Assembly: GCA_028641055.1 (NCBI GenBank)
Contig: CM054059.1
Location: 47,194,477 to 47,258,476 of the forward strand
Reading direction: 5' to 3'
Length of the DNA: 64,000 nucleotides
Origin: Alopecurus myosuroides
Lineage: Eukaryota > Streptophyta > Magnoliopsida > Poales > Poaceae
Every line of letters starts with the position of its first letter. The stretch's first letter is position 1. This document shows positions 46,501 through 58,500 of the stretch, in pieces. The translations under genes and the position numbers were made by a program. The notes under the pieces were generated by a model that saw only the letters and a program-made list of their open reading frames with translations, was not told where the DNA came from and did not search any database.

Positions 46501-49500
46501 TCTTCTCGACCATGACCGGGTTGGCTAGCCAATCCGGATGCAGCACCTCCATGATGAAATTGCTTATCAGCAACTTGGTGATCTGGTCACCAATGGCCTT
46601 CCTTCTCTCATCTCCGAAACGGCGCATAGCCTGCTTCACTGGTTTGGCGTCAGGACGCACATGTAACGAGTGCTCAACCAACTCCCTCGGGACTCCTGGT
46701 AAATCTTCATTGGACCAGGCGAACACGTCCCGATTCTCACGGAGGAAGTGGATGAGCTCGCTTTCCTATTTCTCCGCCAACCCGGAGCCAATGATGGCTA
46801 CGCGGTCGAGGAACTCAGGGTCGACCTGGACCTTCTTTGTCTCTTGAGATGCCTGGAACGCGGTCCCGTGCTGGGTACTCGGCACGCCCTGCGCACCAGC
46901 TTGCGCGGATTGCGCCATAGCCACCACCTCGTACATCTTTTTTTTCTCTGCAGCAATTACCATGGACTCCGCCAACTGAGAACCAGCAGAGGCACACTCC
47001 ATGGACTTCTTGTAATCACCAGAGATGGTAATCACGTCATTGGGACCAGGGATCTTCATCTTCAGATATACAGTGTGGGTAGAGGCCATGAACTTGCTCA
47101 GAGCAGGCCTGCCGAGTAGAGCGTGATAGGGGCTCTGATGATCAACCGCCTCGAACTGCAGGCTCTCTGTGCGGCAGTTCTCCCTGGTGCCGAATAGCAC
47201 ATCTATCCACACTCGGCCAATCGGGTTGCACGAGACTCCCGGCACAATGCCATGGAAAATGGTCTTGCTGGGTAGCAGCATGTTCTCGGCCAGACCAAGC
47301 TTCTCGAGTGTGTCTCTGTACACGATGTTGATGCTACTACCGTTCTCGATCAGCACCTTGCTAAACCTCACAATCTTCTCGGGACCCAAGAAGGTAGGAT
47401 CCAGCACCAAAGCGTAGCTACCCGGGTTGGGCATCACCTTGGGATGATCTACTCGGGACCACGTGATCTCTTGGTTGCACCAGTGCATGTAGTGAGGGAC
47501 AGCAGGGATCACAGCATTGACCTCCATGGCACGCCTGTGCTGTGATTGCTTGTCGACAGGCTCATAAGTGAAGATCATATAGCTCTCGTGGTGTTCTTGG
47601 TACTGGTTGCGGCCTCCGCCCTCGTTGTTGCCGTTTTTGTTGCCCCGGTAGTTGTTGTTGCCTCTGTTGTTGTTGCGGTTGTGGTTGTTGTTGTTGTTGC
47701 GGTAGCCCTCATTGTTGAAGTGACGGTTGGCTCCTAAAGCCACTTGGTTCACGTTTTCTCTTCTCGGAAACACTGGAGGCCGAGCTGCGGGTGCGCGAGC
47801 AGGCTGCACATTGGCGTTTGCAGCTGGCAGAGGAGTAGGAGGCAAGACTTCATTCCTGATCAGATCCCACCGCTCGCACTGTCGAGTAGTGTGGTTAGCA
47901 GGCCTCGAGGGGTGCTGGGTATAGAAACTGCATGGGCCATCCCTCATGTCGTCGAAGACGAACTTCCTTATCTGCTCCGAGTTGCCGCTACCCGACTGAG
48001 GAGCGCGGTATGGTTTCTTGTTGCCTTGGCCCTGGTTCTGGTTCTGCCCGTAGGCTCCAGCAGGTTTTTGCCTTTGGCTGCCCCCAGCTCCAACAGCCAC
48101 TGCATTCACTTCCTCAGGGTCATGCCGAGTATCTATTCGGTCACCCCTGCGCTTGTTGCGGAACTCGTTGCGCTTGTTGCCGTTGAAGTTTCTTCTCGGC
48201 TCGGAGGAATCCATCAGGGGCTGAGTAGGATCACCGAGTGCGTACTGATCCACGATCTTGATGGTCTCCGCCAGAGTGTTTGGCATCTCCCTCTGCAAGC
48301 TTTGCCACAGCATGCTGCCATGTCTGCAACCTTGCGCAAACCAAGTGATGGCCTGGGCTTCATTCACACCTTCGCAGGTGTTCCGCAATGTGCTCCACCG
48401 AGTAAGGTACTCGCGGTCCGTCTCGTCTTCCCGCTGCCTGCAAGCGGACAGCTGCTATGGCCTATTCGGCCTCTTGTAAGTGCTGATGAAGTTGCTGATG
48501 AAGGCCTCCGAGAAATCCAGCCAGCAATTGATGCTGTTCTTGGGCAAGTTGTTGAGCCAAGTGCGAGCTGGACCCTCTAGCATCTGCGGAACGTACCGCA
48601 CTGCCCATCTCCGGTTGCCGTTCGCGATATGAACCGCGGTGACATAGTCATTGAGCCAATCCTCCGGCTTGGTGCTGCCGTTGTAACTCTTGGTGCCTCT
48701 TGCGAGCTGGAAGTTCTTCACGGACGGCTCGTTAATGATGCGCGGGCCAAAACACTCAGGGCCAGGAGGCCCCATGTTCTCGAGCCGTGTCGACAAGCTG
48801 ATCCGGTCCAGCTGGTGCCTTGCATCTCCAGGCGCCAGCACGCGCTCGCCCACACGATCCAGGATGTCATAGCCAGTCAATCCCATGGCCGAGTAGCCAT
48901 CATCATATCTGTCCACCTGCACAGCTGCAGGCTGCTCTACCGGGTTGGCGGCTGGCGCCACCGCACGCGGCTGCTGCCTCTGCCGAGTTAGGCTGACCAA
49001 CTGGATGCTGAGAAGGGCCTGGGCGCTCTCCATCCCGGGCCTGGCTTTGAGCTTTATGGGCTTGAAAGCCTGCTCCTGCAGCGTTGTGTTTCTGACCGGA
49101 CTGTCGCGGCGACAGCCGGGTCGTACACCTGCATCTGCCTACCCTTGCCGGAATGCCCACTCCGGCTTCTCTCACGTCTAGGATGCGGTGATGAAGCCTG
49201 ATCGTTAGATCTAGCCACGTGCGAGTGCACCACCTGAGAAGCCCCAGCACCCGGGTTGGCTTTCCGGAACTCCTCGTTCTGCCTAGCAGCCTCTAGCACC
49301 AGCTCATTTAGCCTCTCCTGCTGCCTAACGCGCGCGTCGCCAGCTAGATGCGGCAACTCGGCAGCTACGGCCTCAGCAGCTCTAAGTGTTTTGGCGGGTG
49401 TGCTGTATCTGGGTCTAGTGGAGGTGTTTGCGGTGGCAGACTGACTTGGAGCCTCTACAACTGTTGCTATCTCGGCGCCTAGGTTGCGACGCGTAGCACC

Positions 49501-52500
49501 TACTTTGCTAGCTCTCCTAACAACCAGTGTAAAACCGTGAGCCTTGTTGTACTCGATCTGGTCTAAGCTAAGCTCTAGCCTAATATTCTCCAACTCCGCC
49601 TGCTCAGCGAGCAGCTCCTGGCGCTGCCGGTCGAGCTGCGCCTTCATGGTCAGGAGCTCGAGATCAGTGGGAGGCGGCATACCCGTCCGCGCAGCAGACG
49701 CAGGGATTGTCGGAGTAGTGGAGAGCGGAAGGTTGCACTCCTTCTCGTAAGGCTTGTGCGTCTTCCCGCCAGCACTCGGGCCGGCGAGATCCTCGATGAC
49801 GCCCGCAGCGGAAGCAGCCGCGCCCTTCCCGGCGTCAGCAGCAGAGCCGGTCATCATCACCTCCGCGACGTTCGCAGAGCGGCTCAACGGCCTCCCGCGT
49901 GCGGCGATGACAGCAGGTGGATCTTCCGCGACATGCACCAGCTCGGGGTACTCGCGGTCGATGATGGTGGCAACGTAGACGAGGTGCGCGCCGAAAGAAA
50001 GCACCGAGCCGCCCTCCGGCATGGCCCTGCCGCCGAAATCGCCGGCGTTGTCGGTGACGAAGTCGAAGGAGCCGAATCTGTGGACAAGGCCACAGACCAC
50101 GCGCTCACCGGTAGCAGAAATCGATCCCGTCCGAACGGAAACTCCAGCCAGCGCCGCTGGTTGCCCCACGATGGGCGCCAACTGTCGTGGTGGTGTCACG
50201 GCAGATGCCATAGGATGGCTAAAGTTGTGGGGACGATGGACGCTGGAGTCGCTCGGGGAGGGATCACGCGACGAGTAGCCGCGTGAAGTATGAAACAAGC
50301 ACTGCAAACAACACGATCTACCCAGGTTCAGGGCCCTCGTGAGGAGGTAAAATCCCTACTCCTGCCTTTCTCTCTGTATATTAGTGTCTCTCCGAGTAGC
50401 CACAGTATAAATGTTCTTGCTACCGAGTAGCCACAGTACAAATGTTCTTGCTACCGAGTAGCCACCTTTCTCTCTACGTGCGGAACTAGGTCAAGAATGT
50501 GAGCCGATTCTGGGGATCCCTCGCGCAGGAGGGGGCAGGGCACCCGGTGCCCAGGCGGATACAGCCAAATACAAACAGATGTCGATATTGTGTGCACACC
50601 GTCCTTCTTCCGAGTTCCCGCTGACAGCTTTGGCTTCTAAGTTTGTCCGGTGCGGAAAGTCGTTGGGCAAAACCAAGTAACCAGTCTGTTATCACTGCCA
50701 CGAACACAGAGTAGGTCCCCCCTATCCTGCGACGCCCTGCTTCCACACTGTCGCTGTCAGGCACGCCGTCCTCAGATGAACAGTGCCAAAGTACGGATCC
50801 GGGATACGCGGGATTCTGTGTCAGAACGGCTCCTTTGACTTCTGGCCCGAGTAGGATCCCGTCATTTCTACTCGGACCAACTCTTCTATTCGGAGGAACA
50901 TAACTCTCTTGATTCGTCCTTCTGGCCATCTATGTGTAGGACCGGGTAGCAGTCGACCGGGTAGCAAGTACCGGGTAGCCGGCTACTCGGCCAAACATCC
51001 CTTCTGATCTTGCCTTTAGCACTTGCCTTTACCCTACTCGTGGGTAACCCCCCGACACCGTGCAGCAGCCGCTGGTGGACGCCCAGCTCCCTCCACCCCC
51101 GCCTGCGGCGCCGAGCATCCCACGCGTCTTCATCTCCCGCTCCGGGAGATCGAGGAGGCGGAGGTGGTCCTCCGCCGCGCCATGGTGGCTTCCATTACGG
51201 GAACCCGCCCCGTTGTATCCGTTGGCGACGTAGAAGATGTTCTCCGCTCCTCCTTCGAGCTCGCCCCGGGCGACTTCATGGTCCACCTCCACCACCCCGA
51301 AGACTTCCTAATGATCTTCCATTCCAAGCCAGCGCTGGACTGGCTCCGCGGCGACCATTTTATCAACGGCCCTAGCTTCATCCTCTCGATGCGTCCCTGG
51401 TGCAAGCTCGCCCACGCCAACACGGGCAGTTTCGAGTACCACGTTGAGCTGGAGCTCCGTGGCATTCCTGCCCAGGCCTGGCACATCTCCACAACGGAGC
51501 ACATCCTCGGCCCCAGCGTTTGGTTTGAGAGGATCCACCCTGCCACCCGCTCCCGCGCCGACCTCGCCGTCTTCCGTATCTCTGGCCGCGCCCATGACCC
51601 CAACGAAATCCGGCGCGCTGCATCGCTCGAGATCGTTGAGATGCCCCCAGCGAGGAATCGCGACGCGCGGTCGCGCTACCGGACGCTCACCTACCCCATC
51701 TCGATCAGGCTCATCAGCGCGGTTGTCGACAGCGAGACGCGCGTCGAGGCTGTCCCTAATACTGGTCCAGAAGGAGGCTCCGCAGGCGGTGGCAATGGCA
51801 ACACAGGGCAAGGCCCTGGACGTGGCCCGCCGCGGCAACGCAGCCGCAAGCGCCGCCGCACCGGGGGTGCCCATGATCGGCGCCCGGACGGCATGGCTCT
51901 CGATGACATGGGCTGGTCGCGTGCTGGCCTCGGCCGCGCGGACGGCGTCGCCGTCGATGCGCGCTGGCCCAATCCTCGACGGCGGCGGGACGCGCCTCCG
52001 GCCGTGCGTCCCAGGGAAAGGACGATGGGGCCCTGGCCCGCCCATGGAAGGGCCCGCCACTCCTGTCGCCGCCCCAAAAGAGGAAAGCGCGGAGCCAGGC
52101 AAAAGCGCACGCAGGACAAATCTGTGCCAGACACAGCTGCTGCTCTGCCGATCAGGTCCCCCCACTGCCCGAAGACCAAGGCCACTTTCCAGATGGCGAG
52201 CACACACTGGCTGTGAACCCCTCTGTGGCTTCCACCGATCCCACTGGCGATTTGAACGCGTCGTCGGCTTGTGCAGACGCTGACAGGCCCCAGTCGGGCG
52301 CGTCCATCGACAACGGGCATCGGGATCCCCTCCTGCATGACCAGGACATGCTTTTTCAGAGCGAGGTCCCCGATTCGCCCCCCACACAGCGCACGAAAGC
52401 CCCGTCTGCTCCCGAGGCAGATCCCATGTCGGGACACTCGGGTGATCAGCGGCGTCCTCCGCCTGGCGACACCTTGTCGGCTTCCACTGCTGGTACGTCC

Positions 52501-55500
52501 GCGCTGGAGAGGGACCAGGACACCACTTTGCCCACCCCAGCCAGGCCATGCATAGGGGACAAGGAGGCTTCTTGCGACCCTCCATCTGAGCCGGCCATGG
52601 GACCACAACCCACTGTGGGGGTCCAAATCTTGCAGCGACCCCTGGAACCCCAACGCGCTGATCACGTCCACATGAACGCGCCCACGCCGGAACGACCAGT
52701 AGGCCGCTTCGCATCGCCTCCGATCACGCTTCGACGTTCCAAGCCTCACGCATCGACTGCGCAGCGGGCCTGGACCTTGGGCGAATTCCTATCAACGGCT
52801 ACTCGGCAACTCAACCCCGCTCTCCCTGGCCCTGGGAAGCGATCAAGGCGTCAACCCCTCAACTTCGCCCCCCTAGACGGGGCCGCTCGGCGTCCTCATC
52901 TACTGCCAAGACCCCGGCGCCCCCCACTGTTGAGCGACATGCACAAGTTCATATCTTGCGCACCCTTGGGATCATTGGGATCGATCAGAGCATCTCCGCG
53001 GCTGAGATGAAGGCGTACGACGGGGTTTTCGCCGCGCCCATCCCCCTTGCTGTGCTCACCGCCATCGCCGCGCTGGTAGATCGCGAGCTCCCCGCGGATC
53101 CTTTCGCTGCGATGCACGTTCCTTCCCCTGCTGGCAGCCCCATTGCGGTCTAGCTTGTGTCGTGCACTTGTTTGTCGACCTCGTGTCTTAATGGATCACA
53201 ACCTTAAGATCTTGATTTGGAACATCCGAGGCCTTAACTCTCGGGCTCGCCGTATTAGCATCCGCTCGCTGATCGCCACTTCTGGCGCCTCGATAGTGTG
53301 CTTCCAGGAGACTAAGATGGAACTCATCTGTTCCTCCATCGTCCTGGAAGCCCTCGGCCCAGACTTTGATGAGTACGTTTACCTCCCCGCTGCGGGCACC
53401 CGCAGAGGCATCTTGCTCGCGTGGAACAGCCGCGAGGTCACTATCACCGACCCCCTGTTCGCAGCCAACTCATTATCTGCCAAGGTGACCACTCCTTCTG
53501 GCGTTACGACGCCGTGGTGGATCACGGTGGTGTACGCCCCCCAGGACGATACAGACAAGATCGCATTCCTACAGGAGTTGCGCGATGCAAGGCTTGACTG
53601 CACGGGCCCATGGATGATCTGCGGCGACTTCAACCTAATTTACAGGGACGAAGACAAAAACAACGGGAATCTGAACAGGCGCATGATGGGCAGGTTTCGC
53701 CGTGTGATTAATAAACTAGCGCTCAAAGAGGTCTACCTCAACGGGCTACACATGGTCTAACGAGCAAACGCCGCCGACCCTTGTCCACCTTGATCGGGTT
53801 CTCTGTACGGCTGACTGGGAGGAGCGCTATGGAGAATGCCATCTTCGTTGCTTGGCTTCGGTGGTCTCGGACCATAGCCCCCTCCTGCTAGATTGCGCCC
53901 CGCAGCCGCCGGGGCATAGGAGGTTCCACTTCGAGGACTACTGGACGAACCTCGATGGGTTCCAGGATACGGTCACAATGGCGTGGAACTCCGTCGACGA
54001 CCCCGATGCCTTCCAGCGCCTCGTGCTGCGGTTACAGGCCACTGCGCGCGCTCTCACCAGTTGGAGCTCGCGCAAGGTGGGCAACATCAGGCACAAACTC
54101 GCGTTGTCCCGCGAGTTGCTGCTGCGGTTCGACAAGGCGCGGGAAGACAGGACGCTTACACCTGCGAAAGAGTGGATCCGCAAACAAATCAAGATGTCCT
54201 ACCTTGGCCTCGCCTCGCTCGAGCGCACTATGGCGCGCCAACGCTCCCGCATCGCGTCGCTAAAGGATGGCGACGCAAACACTGCCTTCTTCCATCGCCA
54301 GTGTTCTTATCGGCGTCAGAAGAACATGATTCATGCCCTTAATGAGGAGGGCAACGTGCTCACTGACCACCGCGACATGGCAGAGGCTACGTTCCACCAC
54401 TTCGATGCTCTCTTGGGCACGGATGTGGGCCGGGACTGCACGCTAGACTTTGCGCAGCTCATCGCGCCGGACGGGGACCTTCTAGAGCTCGACACCCCCT
54501 TTGGAGCTGAGGAGATTTGGAGCGCGGTGAAACGCTTACCTGCCCGCAAGGCGCCAGGGCCCGACGGTTTCACCGCCGAGTTCCTGCGTGCTTGCTGGAA
54601 CACGGTCAAGCAGGACATCACCGCGGTGTTCCAGCAGCTCTACGAGCTCAGGGGACGTGGGTTCGCGAAGCTCAACCAGGCGCTGCTCACCCTCCTACCC
54701 AAGCGCGCGGATGCGAGCGAGCTACGCGACTACAGGCCCATCAGCCTCATCCACCTCATTGCGCCAAGGTGCTCTCGCTCCGCCTCGCCCCGCGCTTGAA
54801 CGCCCTCATCAGCCCAATCCAGAACGCGTTCATCACCGGAAGGAGCCTGCACGACAATTTTGTCCTTGACCGCCAGTCCGCTCGCATGCTGCACCAGCTG
54901 GGTGCCCTCGGGTCCTCCTGAAGCTCGACCTCGCCCGCGCCTTCGACTCCATCTCTTGGCCATTCCTTTTCGAGGCACTACGCTGCTACGGTTTTGGCAA
55001 CAGATTCCTCGAATGGCTAGCCATTTTGCTCTCCTCTGCTAGCACACGAGTGCTGCTCAACGGAGAACCCGGGCCGCTAATCTGGCATCGTCGAGGACTA
55101 CGTCAGGGCGATCCGCTCTCCCCGCAACTGTTCGTCCTCGCCGTCGACACCCTAGGTCGGCTCTTCCGGCGTGCCATTGACCTGGGCGTCATGCAGCAGC
55201 TCCATCCCCGTCGAGCGATCCCTTCCATCTCGCTCTATGCGGATGATGTGATCCTGTTCTGCCACCCGACGCCTGGAGATGTCGAAGCTGTCAAGGGTAT
55301 CTTGCAGCTATTCGGCCGCGCTTCTGGCTTGTGCGTCAATTTCACTAAGAGCACCGCCACCTTGCTGCGCTGTGACCCTGAAGAGGCTGCGCCCGTGGTG
55401 GATCACCTTGGCTGCCCAATTGTCGAGCTGCCCATCACCTACCTAGGTGCCCCGCTCACAATCAGGCGCCCTACTGCTGCCCAACTGCAGCCGATGGTCG

Positions 55501-58500
55501 ACAGGATGGCCGAAAAGCTGCCCGCCTGGCAATCTCGCCTTCTGAACAAAACTGGGAGGTTGTCCCTTGTCAAGTCTGTACTTGGCGCGATCCCCATACA
55601 CCAGATGCTTGTGCTCGCGCCTCCCAAGAAGACCATCAAGGCCATGGAGAAAATCGAGCGTGGATTCCTTTGGGAAGGCCGCTCCGCCGCCAACGGGGGT
55701 AATTGCCATGTTAACTGGCGCAAGGTATGCCGGCCCACTCACCTTGGCGGCCTGGGCGTGCACGACCTTGAGCGCGCCGGCCTCGCCTTGCGCTTACGCT
55801 GGTTGTGGCCAAGCCGCACTGACAGCAACCGGGCGTGGAGTGGCCTCGACCTCCAATTCACTTCGCAAGAGCGATCCCTCTTCTTTGCCTCCACTTCCAT
55901 GGAGGTGGGAAACGGAAGAACCGCCAAGTTCTGGGAAGATCGATGGATCCAGGGACGCTCGATCGGCGAGATCGCGCCCCTCCTCCACAAATGCGTCCCC
56001 AAGCGCCGTCGTAACCGGAGAACGGTCGTCGATGGGTTGCTCGACCATGCTTGGGCCAGGGACATCCACGGCGTACTCGGCATCCACGAGATTGGCCAGT
56101 ACCTCCAAGTCTGGCAACTTGTCGAGCCCACCCTCCTCTCCGAGGCTCCTGATCACATGGTCTGGAAGTGGAACCCCAATGGCGAGTACACGGCGCGCTC
56201 CGCATACGTAGCCTCGCTCCACGAATCCACGGGCTGCCAGGCCTGGAAGCTCATCTGGAAGAGCTGGGCGCCCCCGCGGGTCAAGTTTTTCCACTGGTTG
56301 GCCAACCAGGACCGCTGCTGGACAGCCGACAGGCTCGCACGCCGAGGACTGCAGCACCATCCTAGATGCCCCCTTTGCGACCAGGTTCTGGAGACAATGC
56401 ACCACCTCGTCCTGGAGTGCCCCTTCTCCCGGCAAGTTTGGCACGACGTGCTTTCTTGGCTGCGCATGACCTGCAAGCCGCCAGCCAACGAGGACTCGCT
56501 CTTCGACGGGTGGCATGGCGCAAGGCAGGGCACCCCAAAGCCTCTCCACAAGGGCCTTGCCTCCATCACCCTCCTCACCCCTTGGATGATATGGAAGCAC
56601 AGAACAGTTGCATCTTCGAGAATGCGCGCCCCTCCGTCGGCGACCTTGTTCTGAAGATCAAAGAAGAAGCGGCTGCTTGGGCCACGGCTGGGGCGTTAGG
56701 GCTTAGGGTTGTCTTACCTCCAACTTGGGATGTGCACTAAGCCGCCCCACACTCCTGTAACCTGCATCCTAGGAGGATTGTAAACAGAACTCTACCTTTT
56801 CAATAAAATGAAGCGCAAAAGTCTTTTGCGTTTTCTCGAAAAAAAAAAATGAAACGAAACACAAAAGCTTTTTGCGTTTTCTCAAAAACTTTCTTTGAAG
56901 TAACAGCATTCAACCCTTTCCATGTACCGAAATTCATTAAACATGAAAGCTATACATAAAACATGCTAGTAAATCGATGCTTTAAAAAACAGAATTAACC
57001 CCAAATAGCAACATGTGGCATCATTTAAAATATCAGTCAAATGGCCTACATTTACCTGTGTAATTAGCCACTCTCTTATAACATTCTAACAATCTACAGA
57101 CCTTAGCAGCTACATTAAGCCATCCGTGGCCAGCTCAGAAGATCAACAAGTGTCAACTAACAACTTAAGTACCAATACGAAAACTCACTTCATCAGGAAT
57201 ATTTGCATCAGCACCAGCTTCCAACAAACACTTGATAGCGCAAGTGAAGCCATAGAATGCAGCTAATATTAATGGTGTTGTTACAGGCCTACCAGCATTG
57301 ACATCAGCACCAGCCTGAAACATAGAATGTATAATATATAATGCTGAAAATAATGTTTTTAAAAAAGCAACAGCTTCCCCGACAAAAACTTTCTACAATA
57401 GGAGCTCTATATGGACAAGTCACTGCACCTTAATAAGTAGTTCCACGCATTTCAGTGAAGAAGCGGAGATAGCATATGAAAGTGGTGTATAGAATAAATG
57501 CACAACTGTGTTAGGCTGGAGAAAAGGCAAAGAAATGATTATTTGCAGATAAACAATGACAAGAAGGGTACTGGAGGAAAATAACATATCAAATTTATGC
57601 ACTATTTTTTAGCAAAATATGGAACATTTTACAAAATAGTTTGCATATTAAAAAGGAAACAACCAACCTTATGATCGTTGATGTTTTTAAATTGTATCAT
57701 CTTTCTATATACTACTAATTAGTAATTAGAGATTCCTTTCAATCCAGCACATTAATACAATGATGAGCTCCCAGATTAATTTAGAAAGGAAAAAAATCTC
57801 ACATTCTACTAGGTCGAAACTATCTGGATTCGTAGATCACAATTTTGCAGTATAATCAGCGCATAACAAAAAGGGGGGGGGGGGGGGGGGACATAGCTGG
57901 TATGTTGAGTCCAGCTGATTCACAGTAATATAATTTCCCTTTTGTCATCTAGACAAAGCCAGAAGGCCGATTGTTCGATCCCCCCCCCCCCCCCCCCCTC
58001 ATAATATACAAAAGTAATTTCCATCCAGCAGGACACAGGAGGCGGAATGTTCTCAATTCAGGCAAAGTGGCAGCTTAAGAAATGTAATCGGAGACAAAGA
58101 GTCTGTACCAAAGACGTTGATTACTTGATGTCAGCCAGCTCCTTAACCAACAAATAAAACATGGGCAGACAGGATGTCGCCCAATAATGGTCTGTGGCCA
58201 GATTTAAAAATAACTTACATATATCTGTGAAAAGGCTACAAAATCCTGCATTACTGAGAAGTGAAAAAAAAAAAACTATAAACCCTCTGTAACCGAACAT
58301 TACATGTTGATCAGAGAAATTTAATAAGGATAGGTTTTTAACACTAATCTGTTAATGTACAATCCACCAAATACTTTTTAGTACGATTAACGGTTTGGAT
58401 TTCATATGATAAGGCATATGCTCATAAAATTATAGTGTGTATGCCAACCCTTGAGTTCCTGACCCACTCAATTTACCTGCTTATAAGAGAAATATAAAAG

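Larger units (their letters stand above)
35811..51057 (-). mobile_element. Tat-like Ty3/gypsy retrotransposon with antisense gene
   Basis: 15,247 bp, bounded by TGTC..GACA LTRs (35811-36674 and 50183-51057) and the target duplication CCGTG (35806-35810 and 51058-51062). The LINE reading continues across it. In element orientation (minus): PBS, gag, protease, RT, RNase H, integrase, then a long 3' region that holds a gene on the opposite strand. Large size, the order RT-RNase H-integrase, the TGGCGCCC PBS and the antisense gene point to the Tat group. Gag-pol has several stops and frameshifts. By eye the LTRs differ by roughly a dozen substitutions and four indels. Confidence 0.92.
35236..53152 (+). 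pseudogene. LINE ORF1 (nucleic-acid-binding protein), split and frameshifted
   Basis: ORF1 is predicted to coat LINE RNA. It starts at ATG 35236 (MASSGGGRWPSPDDEG) and shifts frame by about 35440. It has two CCHC knuckles, CFRCLDPGHRVRKC and CRRCLLPGHESWEC (35575-35670). The gypsy insertion cuts it at 35810. It resumes at 51063 with an RNA-binding-like domain (GDFMVHLHHPEDFLMIF, about 51269), basic and Pro-rich stretches, and a C-terminal helix region (LGIIGIDQSISAAEMKAYDG, about 52967) to TAG 53151-53153. At least two more frame changes lie between 52100 and 52960. The layout of knuckles, RNA-binding domain and long variable linker matches ORF1 of plant L1 LINEs. Confidence 0.75.
35209..56848 (+). 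mobile_element. Full-length L1-type LINE, split by a gypsy element
   Basis: The LINE body is 35209-35810 plus 51063-56848, about 6.4 kb, flanked by ATGAAACGAAACAC (35195-35208 and 56849-56862) with a poly(A) just before the right copy. Parts: short 5' leader, ORF1 with two zinc knuckles, ORF2 with endonuclease, RT and zinc-binding end, and a 3' UTR with AATAAAATG. Frameshifts in both ORFs make it inactive. It lies antisense to the ankyrin gene. Confidence 0.92.
34524..57188 (-). other. 22.7-kb intron 6 of the ankyrin gene, filled with nested elements
   Basis: 22,665 bases between the GTGAGT donor (57188) and the GAACAG acceptor (34524). Removing the LINE, its nested gypsy element and one target duplication (21,654 bases) leaves about 1.0 kb of ancestral intron: 34524-35208 and 56863-57188. 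The part at 34530-35135 shows nothing recognisable. Confidence 0.82.

Noticed and set aside
49756..50286. Plus-strand frame reaching into the right gypsy LTR
   Set aside because: Opposite to gag; GC-rich shadow frame without motifs.
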